This document shows, piece after piece, positions 1-6,607 of a DNA stretch of 36,050 nt. The notes under the pieces were generated by a model, which saw nothing but the letters and a program-made list of their open reading frames with translations, had not been told where the DNA came from and did not search any database. A program made the translations under genes and the position numbers. The first letter of the stretch is position 1, and each line of letters starts with the position of its first letter. The stretch comes from Clostridiaceae bacterium (GTDB lineage: Bacteria > Bacillota > Clostridia > Saccharofermentanales > DTU023), in assembly GCA_012518845.1 (NCBI GenBank), contig JAAYRJ010000168.1, positions 1-36,050 of the forward strand, given 5' to 3'.

Positions 1-1596
1 AATGATTTAGAAGAATCTAGTTATAAGAATAGTAGAGGAGAAATTATTGAACCTCAGAGTAAGGTTAAAAATAAAACTTTTTCATGGCGTAAAATAGGTG
101 CAATTGCGGCATCTTTAGTTATAATTATTGGTTCTATTACACTTTTGAAAAACAATTTACCTGGAGGTAATTCAAGCCAAGGTATTGGCTCCCCTAACAA
201 TACAACTACTGATGAATCCAGTCTGTTTATGAGATATGAAGGTCCCGTTCTACCGATAATGATAAGTCCCGAAAATAAAAATCCGGATATAAATGTTGAA
301 CGTAAACTAATTTACGATTTCTATCGTTTGAACGATATGGAACCAACCGCTGGAACAGTCTTATTAAAAGATCAATATCAGATCAAGAATAATGGAGAAG
401 AAGGTCAGATAAAAGTTTTATACCCTTTTGTTTCTAGTATTGATGATATGTATTACTCCTATCCAAGAATTATGCAAGATGGAAAAGTCTTGGAGCCGAA
501 GTTGTATTATGGAAATTATACTGGTGATTTTGTTTCGACTAAAGATGAGATTGATCCGTTAGAAACACTTAATCTTAAAGATTATGTATCTTGGCAAGAA
601 TTTCAGACAGTATTAAAGGGAAGATCATATTTGGATGCAGGATATGCTTCGCCACCAGATATAAAAGATATTACAGTTACTGTTTATAGTTTTAGTAATA
701 GCTATTATTCTGAAACATCTGAAGTAGAAAACCCAACCTTAGTGGCTGGTATTGAAATTGATAGAAATAAATCTACTGTATTAACATTAGGTTTTGAAGG
801 ATTTGCCAAGCTTGATGATAGTAAAGAAGAATATTATCAATATTCTATTCCAAAAAAGAATGAATATATTTTCGCAGAAGGTACACGCTATTTGATTATT
901 GTTGGCGAGGACTCACCATCAATAAATATTGAAACTCAAAGTACAGGTGGCTGGGATGCTTACGAAAAGAAATCATCACACTTAAGAAATAACTTGGAAG
1001 ATGCTGGTGCTGACTTGGAAAGAAATGAGATGAGTTTAGATGAAGCATTAGAATTAACCTTGCCAATACTATATGAGAGGTATAAAGAAAATCAATTAGC
1101 TAGAGAAAATGACTTTTCTTATTGGAAATTAGATAATCACAAGATTTCATCATATGTTTTATCTTACGAAGAGTTCAAAGGACTTTACATTAAAGAACTA
1201 TTTGAAACAGGTGTGTTAAATGAAAAACCTATGATGAGATACGAAGATGGGAGTCTAGATTTAATTGATGTAACCAATATTCAAAGAATTATTTTTGCGG
1301 AATTTGATCTTGATTTAACAAGAAGTAAAACGACTGAGCTAAATATAAGTTCATATAAACAAGGAAGTTATGATTTCATCGGTGAGAAATATGATCAGAA
1401 AATATATGGATATGATCTTTTAACAACTTTGGATTTAGCTATACCAATTGATATATTTGAAGTTGAAATTATCGATTATGATAAAGTTGTGATAGTTAAA
1501 CAGAACTTTAGTTTTGATTTAGAAAAAGACATTAGATTAGTTACTTTATCTAAAGATATACCTCACTATTTTATGGAAGTTACTGAAAAGAAATAG
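1..1596 (+). CDS. Partial membrane-anchored protein, probable ECF sigma-factor partner (anti-sigma/DUF4179-like)
   Basis: The frame is open from base 1, so the true start lies upstream of the window. About 531 codons are visible, ending in TAG at 1594-1596. One membrane segment is encoded at about 88-144 (WRKIGAIAASLVIIIGSI), preceded by a polar cytoplasmic stretch. A large extracytoplasmic domain of about 480 residues follows, rich in Tyr, Asp, Glu and Lys, with no cysteine motif. A short cytoplasmic N-terminus, one membrane span and a big external domain is the usual shape of the gene that follows an ECF sigma factor in Clostridia, but no sigma factor is visible here. The role is inferred from topology and recollection of similar proteins. 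An internal TTG at 145 is not a credible start because it follows the membrane segment. Confidence 0.6.
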   Translation, partial: NDLEESSYKNSRGEIIEPQSKVKNKTFSWRKIGAIAASLVIIIGSITLLKNNLPGGNSSQGIGSPNNTTTDESSLFMRYEGPVLPIMISPENKNPDINVERKLIYDFYRLNDMEPTAGTVLLKDQYQIKNNGEEGQIKVLYPFVSSIDDMYYSYPRIMQDGKVLEPKLYYGNYTGDFVSTKDEIDPLETLNLKDYVSWQEFQTVLKGRSYLDAGYASPPDIKDITVTVYSFSNSYYSETSEVENPTLVAGIEIDRNKSTVLTLGFEGFAKLDDSKEEYYQYSIPKKNEYIFAEGTRYLIIVGEDSPSINIETQSTGGWDAYEKKSSHLRNNLEDAGADLERNEMSLDEALELTLPILYERYKENQLARENDFSYWKLDNHKISSYVLSYEEFKGLYIKELFETGVLNEKPMMRYEDGSLDLIDVTNIQRIIFAEFDLDLTRSKTTELNISSYKQGSYDFIGEKYDQKIYGYDLLTTLDLAIPIDIFEVEIIDYDKVVIVKQNFSFDLEKDIRLVTLSKDIPHYFMEVTEKK

Positions 1597-1652
1597 ATTA
1601 ATCACCTGGATCTCATGTCATAATTGTGACAAGAGCAGATAGTAACAATGAA
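1591..1652 (+). repeat. 62-bp dispersed repeat, copy 1
   Basis: This matches 6317-6378 without gaps over 62 bases, with about ten differences that are mostly A/G transitions. The first 15 bases (AAATAGATTAATCAC) are identical and include the stop codon of the preceding gene. The core TGTCATAATTGTGACA is a one-mismatch version of a 16-bp palindrome that is perfect in copy 2. Both copies lie in the same orientation and bracket the metal importer. Both also keep an open frame reading S-x-G-x-x-V-I-I-x-T-R-A-D-S, so the element may be the tail of a decayed gene. Confidence 0.6.
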
Positions 1653-1707
1653 ATAAGGCTTTACAGCACTATATAAAAAAGCAAAACAATTTATTACTAA
1701 CACCTAA

Positions 1708-1745
1708 CTTTCCAAACTCTAAAAATATTTAGATTTGGAAAGTAG
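1708..1745. terminator. Stem-loop downstream of the metal-importer operon
   Basis: The arms ACTTTCCAAACTCTAAA and TTTAGATTTGGAAAGT pair over about 16 bases with one bulged base and an AATAT loop. The element lies about 40 bases past the last stop of the minus-strand importer operon. No T-run follows on either strand, so it may be an mRNA 3' stabiliser rather than a classic intrinsic terminator. Confidence 0.4.
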
Positions 1746-1784
1746 GATGCCATAATAGCCGAAATTCGACCTAATAGTCTACTT

Positions 1785-2933
1785 TTATAGACCATATTGT
1801 GTCTTTAATAAATCATAACGTTCTTGTCCTTTTTCTGTAAGTATGAATATTTTTTTGACTTGTTCAGCTACAATGTAATTTTCTTTTATTAGTCTCTTTA
1901 ATGTTTTGCTACTGCGTTCTTGTTTCCAGGATAGATGATTGGCAATGGAATCAAAGCCTAATTCTAGCTGCTCAGATTCTTGGCCTAGATGATTACCAAT
2001 ATGCACGATAACCAAATCTAATTTTAATTGTCTCCTATTACGACGTAGACGCAACAAAGAAGTAACCACCCCGTTCTCATAAAAGAGAACAGTGAGAAAG
2101 CAAGTCAAACCAGATATAACAGCCACCATACCAGAAATAGAAACGTTTAAAGCGACTGCAACATAATAACCGATGATAGAGTTGACAGTAGCATAGAGGC
2201 TGGCCACGATTAACATATATTTTAAATCCTTAGTAATTAAATAGGCCGAGGCACTAGGAGCTATGAATAATGAAATAACCAAAATAGCACCAACTGTGTC
2301 AAAAGCACTAACTGCTGTAAAAGAAGAGAGTGCCATCAAGCAATAAAATAAAAAGGTCGACTTAAATCCAGACAAGGTAGCTTGCTGGGGATCAAAAGTA
2401 GATACTTTTAATTCTTTATAAAAAAGGAGAATAAAGATTACATTGATCAATAGAATAATAGACATGTTTAGTAAAGATTTGGGCAGAACAATACCTAAAA
2501 ATTCTGTTGTATAAAGAGGTATCATAATTGTCTGGCCCATCAAAACAATATCTGTATCCAAATGGACATTGGAGGCAAACATACTGATTAAAATTACGCC
2601 CAAGGAAAAATATAGAGGGAAAATAATGCCCACGGCATCATCATTTTTGACTAGGCCTGTATTGGCGACTAATTCGATAGAATAAACAGTAAATACACCG
2701 AAAATACCTGCACCAATAATCAGAAAAGGAGAACCTAAATCTTTGGTTACAAAATAGGCTATAACGATGCCCAGTAAAATCGAATGAGATAAGGCATCTG
2801 TCACCATAGATAATTTACGTAAAACTAAAAAGCAGCCCAATAAGGCACAAGCTATAGCCGTAATAATCATGGTGATGAGAATTTGCTCGCCCAAGCCGAT
2901 AAAATTGCTTAATTTAAACATTAGATTTATCAT
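1785..2933 (-). CDS. Mn/Zn ABC transporter permease fused to a C-terminal winged-helix domain
   Basis: Residues 1-290 form an ABC-3 family (ZnuB/MntC/TroC-like) integral membrane permease with about eight to nine hydrophobic segments. It has the family pattern LVLRKLSMVTDALSHSILLG near residue 37-56. After the last span a basic stretch (LLRLRRNRRQ) leads into about 85 soluble residues. These look like a winged helix: a short helix, QESEQLELGFDSIANHLS, a second helix ending KRLIKENYIVAE, then a beta wing with ILTEKGQERY. Similar tails are known on some Firmicutes metal permeases and resemble DtxR/MarR wHTH domains. It overlaps the upstream permease gene by 20 bases, and AGGAGGAG lies 10 bases before the ATG. 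It forms the channel with the product of the next gene; the cargo is a divalent metal. Confidence 0.88.
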   Translation of the reverse strand: MINLMFKLSNFIGLGEQILITMIITAIACALLGCFLVLRKLSMVTDALSHSILLGIVIAYFVTKDLGSPFLIIGAGIFGVFTVYSIELVANTGLVKNDDAVGIIFPLYFSLGVILISMFASNVHLDTDIVLMGQTIMIPLYTTEFLGIVLPKSLLNMSIILLINVIFILLFYKELKVSTFDPQQATLSGFKSTFLFYCLMALSSFTAVSAFDTVGAILVISLFIAPSASAYLITKDLKYMLIVASLYATVNSIIGYYVAVALNVSISGMVAVISGLTCFLTVLFYENGVVTSLLRLRRNRRQLKLDLVIVHIGNHLGQESEQLELGFDSIANHLSWKQERSSKTLKRLIKENYIVAEQVKKIFILTEKGQERYDLLKTQYGL

Positions 2934-3900
2934 TTATAAATTTTCTCCTCCTAAAGTATTTGGCTAGTATGCCACGCGGGCCAATCAACATGGATAAAAA
3001 AGCAATCAATGACATGACTAAAATAATGCTTGGTCCAGTTGACATGCCGGGATATATACTAGATATATAAGTGCCCAAAAAGGCAGAGAACATGCCGGTC
3101 AAAGAAGCAATGAGTATGACCCGGTTAAATTGTTGTGCCCATTGCATTGCCGTAATTGCAGGAACGATCAAAAAGGAAGAAATTAAGATAGCTCCAACAA
3201 CTTTAAGGCCTGTAGCAATTAAACCCATGGTGATTACCAGCATGAGGGCATACATAAAATTGCTTTTTATGCCAATAGATTTGGCATATGTTTCATCAAA
3301 AATAAAGACTTTAAATTCCTTATAGAAAATAATAAAAATTAAAATGGATGGAATCGCCACCGCCAAAATTAAATAAACATCTGCATTTTTGATATAGGCA
3401 GCTTGGCCAAAAATATAATTTTTCAAACCGCCTTGAGAGACATGGGCGAATGCTTCATGTCCTTGAATATAGCTTTTTAAAACCATACCTAAACCAAAAA
3501 AACTAGATAAAATGATGGCTAATGTAGCATCCAGATTTAATTTAGAATGTCGGCTAATTAATTGGATTAAAGCAAAAGCGATGGCTCCAGAAATAATAGC
3601 ACCAATAAATAATTTTAAGGGGTCTAATGCCATGCCTATCATAAAGGCAATGACCACACCGGGATAAGCCGAATGGCCAATTGCATCACCAATTAAAGAT
3701 TGGCCTTTTAAAACACTAATTGTGCCTATGGCGCCAGCTGCTGCCGCTAAAATCATAGTACCAGCGCAAACGACCATAAAAACATAACTGCTTAAAATAT
3801 CCATGTCCAAGGATAGAAAAGCAAGCTGAAATGAACCGATGTCTATGATCTTACTGGCAGTAAATAAGTTAAACAGATACATCAAGTCCATAATCTCCAT
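2914..3900 (-). CDS. Mn/Zn ABC transporter permease (ABC-3 family)
   Basis: The product is a 328-residue polytopic membrane protein of the ZnuB/MntB/TroD family. It carries the family signature GQSLIGDAIGHSAYPGVV near residues 67-84 and the later segment TGLKVVGAILISSFLIVPA. It probably pairs with the second permease as a heterodimer served by the ATPase encoded just upstream. Translational coupling is likely: the gene overlaps the ATPase gene by 32 bases and the next permease by 20. The start is uncertain. ATG at 3900 has no good ribosome site, while ATG codons at residue 4 (3891) and residue 7 lie after a GGAG. The C-terminus is strongly basic (FRRRKF), as expected for the cytoplasmic end. 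Confidence 0.9.
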   Translation of the reverse strand: MEIMDLMYLFNLFTASKIIDIGSFQLAFLSLDMDILSSYVFMVVCAGTMILAAAAGAIGTISVLKGQSLIGDAIGHSAYPGVVIAFMIGMALDPLKLFIGAIISGAIAFALIQLISRHSKLNLDATLAIILSSFFGLGMVLKSYIQGHEAFAHVSQGGLKNYIFGQAAYIKNADVYLILAVAIPSILIFIIFYKEFKVFIFDETYAKSIGIKSNFMYALMLVITMGLIATGLKVVGAILISSFLIVPAITAMQWAQQFNRVILIASLTGMFSAFLGTYISSIYPGMSTGPSIILVMSLIAFLSMLIGPRGILAKYFRRRKFINDKSNV

Positions 3901-4609
3901 TCATATTGGCATTCTCTAAATTTTCTTGGGTCAAAACTTTTGTCATTTTACCCTGGGCAACAATTCGCTTATTGATAATGACAAGATGGTCAAAATATTC
4001 AGCTAAAGTATTTAAGTCATGATGGACAACTACAGAGGTTTTACCTTGTTTTTGAGACTCATTTAAAAAATCCATAATAATTGACTCTGTATTTTTATCT
4101 ACGCCTGCCAAAGGCTCATCCATGATGTAGATATTGGCGTCTTGGGCAATGGCTCTGGCAATAAAGACACGTTGTTTTTGACCACCGGATAATTGAGAAA
4201 TTTGCCGATTTTTAAATTCAGACATGCCGATTTGCGCCAAAGCTTGCTCAGCAATTTTTTTATCTTTTTGGCTAGGGCGCTTAATCCAACCTAAGTGTAC
4301 ATAACGTCCCATGAGTACGACATCAAGAGCAGTTGTTGGAAAATCCCAATTAACTTCGCTCGATTGAGGAATATAAGCAATTTCTGCTTGGACTTCTTTA
4401 TATGCTTTGCCCATAAAATGAGCTGAGCCAGATAGAGTAGGTAACAGGCCTAGTATGCCTTTTAAAAAAGTAGACTTGCCCGCACCGTTAGGTCCGATAA
4501 TAGCTGTTTTTGAATTTTCAACAATACTGACATCATTGTCCCAAAGAACGGGCTGATCACTATATGCCATGGTCAAATCTTCGACTTCAATAATAGTTTT
4601 ATTTGACAT
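3869..4609 (-). CDS. Mn/Zn ABC transporter ATP-binding protein
   Basis: This 246-residue ABC ATPase powers the metal importer from the cytoplasmic face. In order it has Walker A (GPNGAGKST), a Q-loop (IPQSS), the signature LSGGQKQR, Walker B followed by Glu (IYIMDEP), a D-loop (LAGVD) and the switch His (VVVHHD). The LGWIKRP stretch in the helical subdomain is typical of ZnuC/MntA/TroB ATPases. The ATG at 4609 is preferred because AAAGGAG lies 5 bases before it. The reading frame stays open upstream to 4672 but that extension (MQLVTFCF...) has no ribosome site and is not family-like. It is the second gene of the operon, 113 bases after the lipoprotein gene, and overlaps the first permease gene. 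Confidence 0.93.
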   Translation of the reverse strand: MSNKTIIEVEDLTMAYSDQPVLWDNDVSIVENSKTAIIGPNGAGKSTFLKGILGLLPTLSGSAHFMGKAYKEVQAEIAYIPQSSEVNWDFPTTALDVVLMGRYVHLGWIKRPSQKDKKIAEQALAQIGMSEFKNRQISQLSGGQKQRVFIARAIAQDANIYIMDEPLAGVDKNTESIIMDFLNESQKQGKTSVVVHHDLNTLAEYFDHLVIINKRIVAQGKMTKVLTQENLENANMNGDYGLDVSV

Positions 4610-4722
4610 TTTTCTCCTTTCAAGGAAGTACAGCTTGTCTTTTTGTATGAAACAAAAAGTTACAAGCTGCACATTAATATATTATAAATTGACTTCATAT
4701 AAGCTATAAGTTATTCATTTAT

Positions 4723-5814
4723 CTATTTTAAATTTTCTACGATTAAATCTACATTATGTTTAAACATAGTGAGGAAGGTATCGCCATCACTACCCTCTGG
4801 TGCTAAGGAGTCAGAGAATAGTTCACGGCCTTCGCCACTAACCACTTCGACATCAAAACCTTGTGCAGTACAGGCTTCTTTTAATTTTTCCATCCTAGCT
4901 GGGTCTGTTGTAGATTCGGCAAAAATAGCCTTTACCTTGTTTTCAACAATAAAATCGACTGTGTTTTGAATATCTTTATTGGCTACTTCTGAGTCTGTAC
5001 TAATACCTTGCGGTGCCATAACGGGAATATTAAATTCACGTGAAAAATAGTTAAAAGCATCATGCGGTGTAATTAAAAACCTAGATTCTTTTGGGATAGA
5101 ATCCATTTTTTCTGTACATTCTTTAATCATGGTATCTAATTCAGCTTTATAATTTTCAGCATTTTCAGCGATAGTATCAGCATTATCCGGTAATAAAGCT
5201 TGCAAATAGTTTTGTGCATTATCCACTGCTAATTTGTAAAGGTCAATATCAAACCAGAAGTGTGGATCGACAACTAAATCACCATCTTGATCCATATTGC
5301 CGATTTGGCTAGCTGGGAAATCACGGGTTAAATCATAGCCAAGCGATTCTAATACATCAACCATTTTTCCCTCAAAGTGTAAACCGTGATAAATGACTAA
5401 ATCGGCTTGACTTAATTTTTCCAGGTCTTGTGGTTTGGTTTCATAAAGGTGTGGATCTTCACCAGCAGGAATAATTAATTGTGTTTCTACAAAGTCACCG
5501 GCTAAGACTTTAACCATATCAGAAACAAAAGTGGTTGTTGCAGTTACTACAGGTTTGCCCTCAACAACTTTAATTTCTGAAATGTCTTTTTGGGTATGTT
5601 GATGGCTTTCTACTTCTGTTTCAGCAGCTTGACTTTCCTCAGCTTCTGTTTCTCTCTGGGAACTTTCTTCCTGAACTTCAAGCTGATTTTCTGTTACGGT
5701 TTGATCTGGAGAACTTTGATTCGTTTGATTTTCCGTGTTTGCTTGACCACAAGCTGTCAAAAATAGAACCATCATCATAAAAATTGATACATAGGAGAAT
5801 ATTTTTTTTATCAT
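4723..5814 (-). CDS. Metal-binding lipoprotein of the Mn/Zn ABC importer (TroA/ZnuA/MntA family)
   Basis: This is the extracytoplasmic cluster A-I substrate-binding protein, 363 residues. It starts with a lipoprotein signal peptide ending in the lipobox LTAC (Cys22 would be lipidated). A Glu/Gln/Ser-rich linker to about residue 70 follows, with a short His patch (HQH). Expected metal ligands are visible: His122 (EDPHLYE), His185 (VDPHFWF), His251 (TPHDAF) and Asp335 (LFSDSL). The His-His-His-Asp set is the TroA/MntA type rather than the His-His-Glu-Asp set of PsaA, so manganese or zinc cannot be separated on this basis. It is the first gene of the operon. Its promoter carries DtxR/MntR-like operators, which favours manganese or iron-type control over Zur control. 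Few His residues lie in the linker, unlike the His-rich loops of many ZnuA proteins. Confidence 0.93.
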   Translation of the reverse strand: MIKKIFSYVSIFMMMVLFLTACGQANTENQTNQSSPDQTVTENQLEVQEESSQRETEAEESQAAETEVESHQHTQKDISEIKVVEGKPVVTATTTFVSDMVKVLAGDFVETQLIIPAGEDPHLYETKPQDLEKLSQADLVIYHGLHFEGKMVDVLESLGYDLTRDFPASQIGNMDQDGDLVVDPHFWFDIDLYKLAVDNAQNYLQALLPDNADTIAENAENYKAELDTMIKECTEKMDSIPKESRFLITPHDAFNYFSREFNIPVMAPQGISTDSEVANKDIQNTVDFIVENKVKAIFAESTTDPARMEKLKEACTAQGFDVEVVSGEGRELFSDSLAPEGSDGDTFLTMFKHNVDLIVENLK

Positions 5815-5924
5815 AATACTTATCTCTTAACATATTAAACTTTCTAAAAATAATTATATTTAAGGTTAGGCTGTACCCTTCTTAAAAGCTGAAAATTTCA
5901 TCCAAAAGGACAAAATCAGCATAA

Positions 5925-5940
5925 GTTAGGCATGCCTAAC
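5925..5940. promoter_or_regulatory. DtxR/MntR-like operator, proximal site
   Basis: GTTAGGCATGCCTAAC is a perfect 16-bp palindrome placed immediately after the -10 box of the metal importer, across the expected transcription start. The half-site TTAGG matches the DtxR/IdeR class of metalloregulator boxes. Metal-bound repressor here would block transcription when metal is sufficient. The assignment to the DtxR family is by resemblance to the known half-site. Confidence 0.65.
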
Positions 5941-5943
5941 GAT

Positions 5944-5972
5944 AAAATAAATTAATCTCTCCTTTTTGTCAA
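5944..5972 (-). promoter_or_regulatory. Promoter of the metal-importer operon
   Basis: On the minus strand, -35 TTGACA (5967-5972) and -10 TATTTT (5944-5949) are separated by exactly 17 bases. The -35 lies inside the distal operator-like palindrome and the -10 directly abuts the proximal one. The distance to the lipoprotein ATG at 5814 leaves a leader of about 120 bases. Confidence 0.7.
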
Positions 5973-5983
5973 GCATGCCTAAC
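5968..5983. promoter_or_regulatory. DtxR/MntR-like operator, distal site
   Basis: GTCAAGCATGCCTAAC shares GCATGCCTAAC with the proximal site. Its left half is altered so that it also supplies the -35 hexamer TTGACA on the minus strand. The two site centres are 43 bases apart, about four helical turns, a spacing that allows cooperative binding. Confidence 0.55.
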
Positions 5984-5986
5984 AAA

Positions 5987-6094
5987 ATGGAAAACAATTG
6001 GATTATCAGAATACTTTTGTTGCTTGGATACTGTGTTCCATTTGCATTTCTATCAGTCAATGGTGATGGAACATCTGGGACAATGATGTTTTAG
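5987..6094 (+). pseudogene. Fragment of a small membrane protein
   Basis: A 35-codon frame starts at ATG 5987 and encodes a basic/hydrophobic start (NNWIIRILLLLGYCVPFAF) followed by LSVNGDGTSGTMMF and a stop. It has no ribosome site and begins only four bases after an operator. It reads like the N-terminus of a larger membrane protein cut off at 6094, where a different gene fragment takes over in another frame. It is interpreted as a remnant; the identity of the parent family is a weak guess. Confidence 0.35.
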
Positions 6095-6255
6095 TTTGTT
6101 TTAAGCGAGAGGAATTTCTAAAGGTCAGATTAGGGTACATGAAAGGTAACCCACAAGCGAAAGCATTCTGGGAAAAATGTGGTTTTGTAGATAATTTTAT
6201 AGAAACAGAAAATAAACAAGGGGAAGTAATTATCTTGGAAAAATATCTAAATTAG
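6067..6255 (+). pseudogene. C-terminal fragment of a GNAT acetyltransferase
   Basis: The frame is open from 6067 (after a TGA) to TAG at 6253-6255, with no credible start. The translation carries the typical GNAT C-terminal pattern: LGYMKGNPQAKAFWEKCGF, corresponding to the helix alpha4/strand beta5 end of the fold, then an acidic segment and ILEKYLN. The N-terminal half and acetyl-CoA-binding motif A are absent. It joins directly onto the membrane-protein fragment, so the site looks like a recombination scar. Confidence 0.6.
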
Positions 6256-6316
6256 AAAATTATTAGTAATCCATAAGACTTTATACTATCTCTTGATTTA
6301 GAATGATTGGTTTCAC

Positions 6317-6378
6317 AAATAGATTAATCACTAGGGTGTCGTGTCATAATTATGACAAGGGCAGATAGTGACGATGAA
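6317..6378 (+). repeat. 62-bp dispersed repeat, copy 2
   Basis: This is the second copy of the element at 1591-1652, in direct orientation 4.7 kb away. It contains a perfect 16-bp palindrome, TGTCATAATTATGACA. It follows the GNAT fragment by 60 bases. The flanking AT-rich stretch (6256-6316 and 6379-6494) holds no open frame of note. Confidence 0.6.
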
Positions 6379-6494
6379 CACTGGGTTTCAAAGCCTCTGA
6401 TAAAGAAATAAAAATAGTTAATTAAATAAAAAGTTTAATCGTGTGTATTTTATACGTTTAATTTTGTGTTCAATTATATATTGGACTAAAAATT

Positions 6495-6547
6495 AGAAGT
6501 AAAGTTCTAACTTTATATAAAAACAAACAAATCGGAACTATACTTCT
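6495..6547. repeat. Interrupted inverted repeat upstream of the AAA ATPase gene
   Basis: The left arm AGAAGTAAAGTTCT (6495-6508) and right arm GGAACTATACTTCT (6534-6547) are inverted copies with two mismatches, separated by 25 AT-rich bases that include TATATAA. The placement 60-110 bases before the gene suggests an operator or a promoter-region hairpin; the binding factor is unknown. Confidence 0.4.
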
Positions 6548-6573
6548 AAAAGCTCTCAACATGTATTAAAATA

Positions 6574-6587
6574 GGAAATATATTTCC
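6574..6587. promoter_or_regulatory. 14-bp perfect palindrome before the AAA ATPase ribosome site
   Basis: GGAAATATATTTCC is a perfect palindrome ending 7 bases before the AAAGGAGG ribosome site (6595-6602). It is a candidate operator or translational control element. AT-rich palindromes this short can arise by chance. Confidence 0.3.
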
Positions 6588-6607
6588 AACAACGAAAGGA
6601 GGCTATG

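Noticed and set aside
3071-3325. 84-codon plus-strand frame inside the metal permease gene
   Set aside because: It is antisense to a clear ABC-3 permease with no ribosome site or family pattern.
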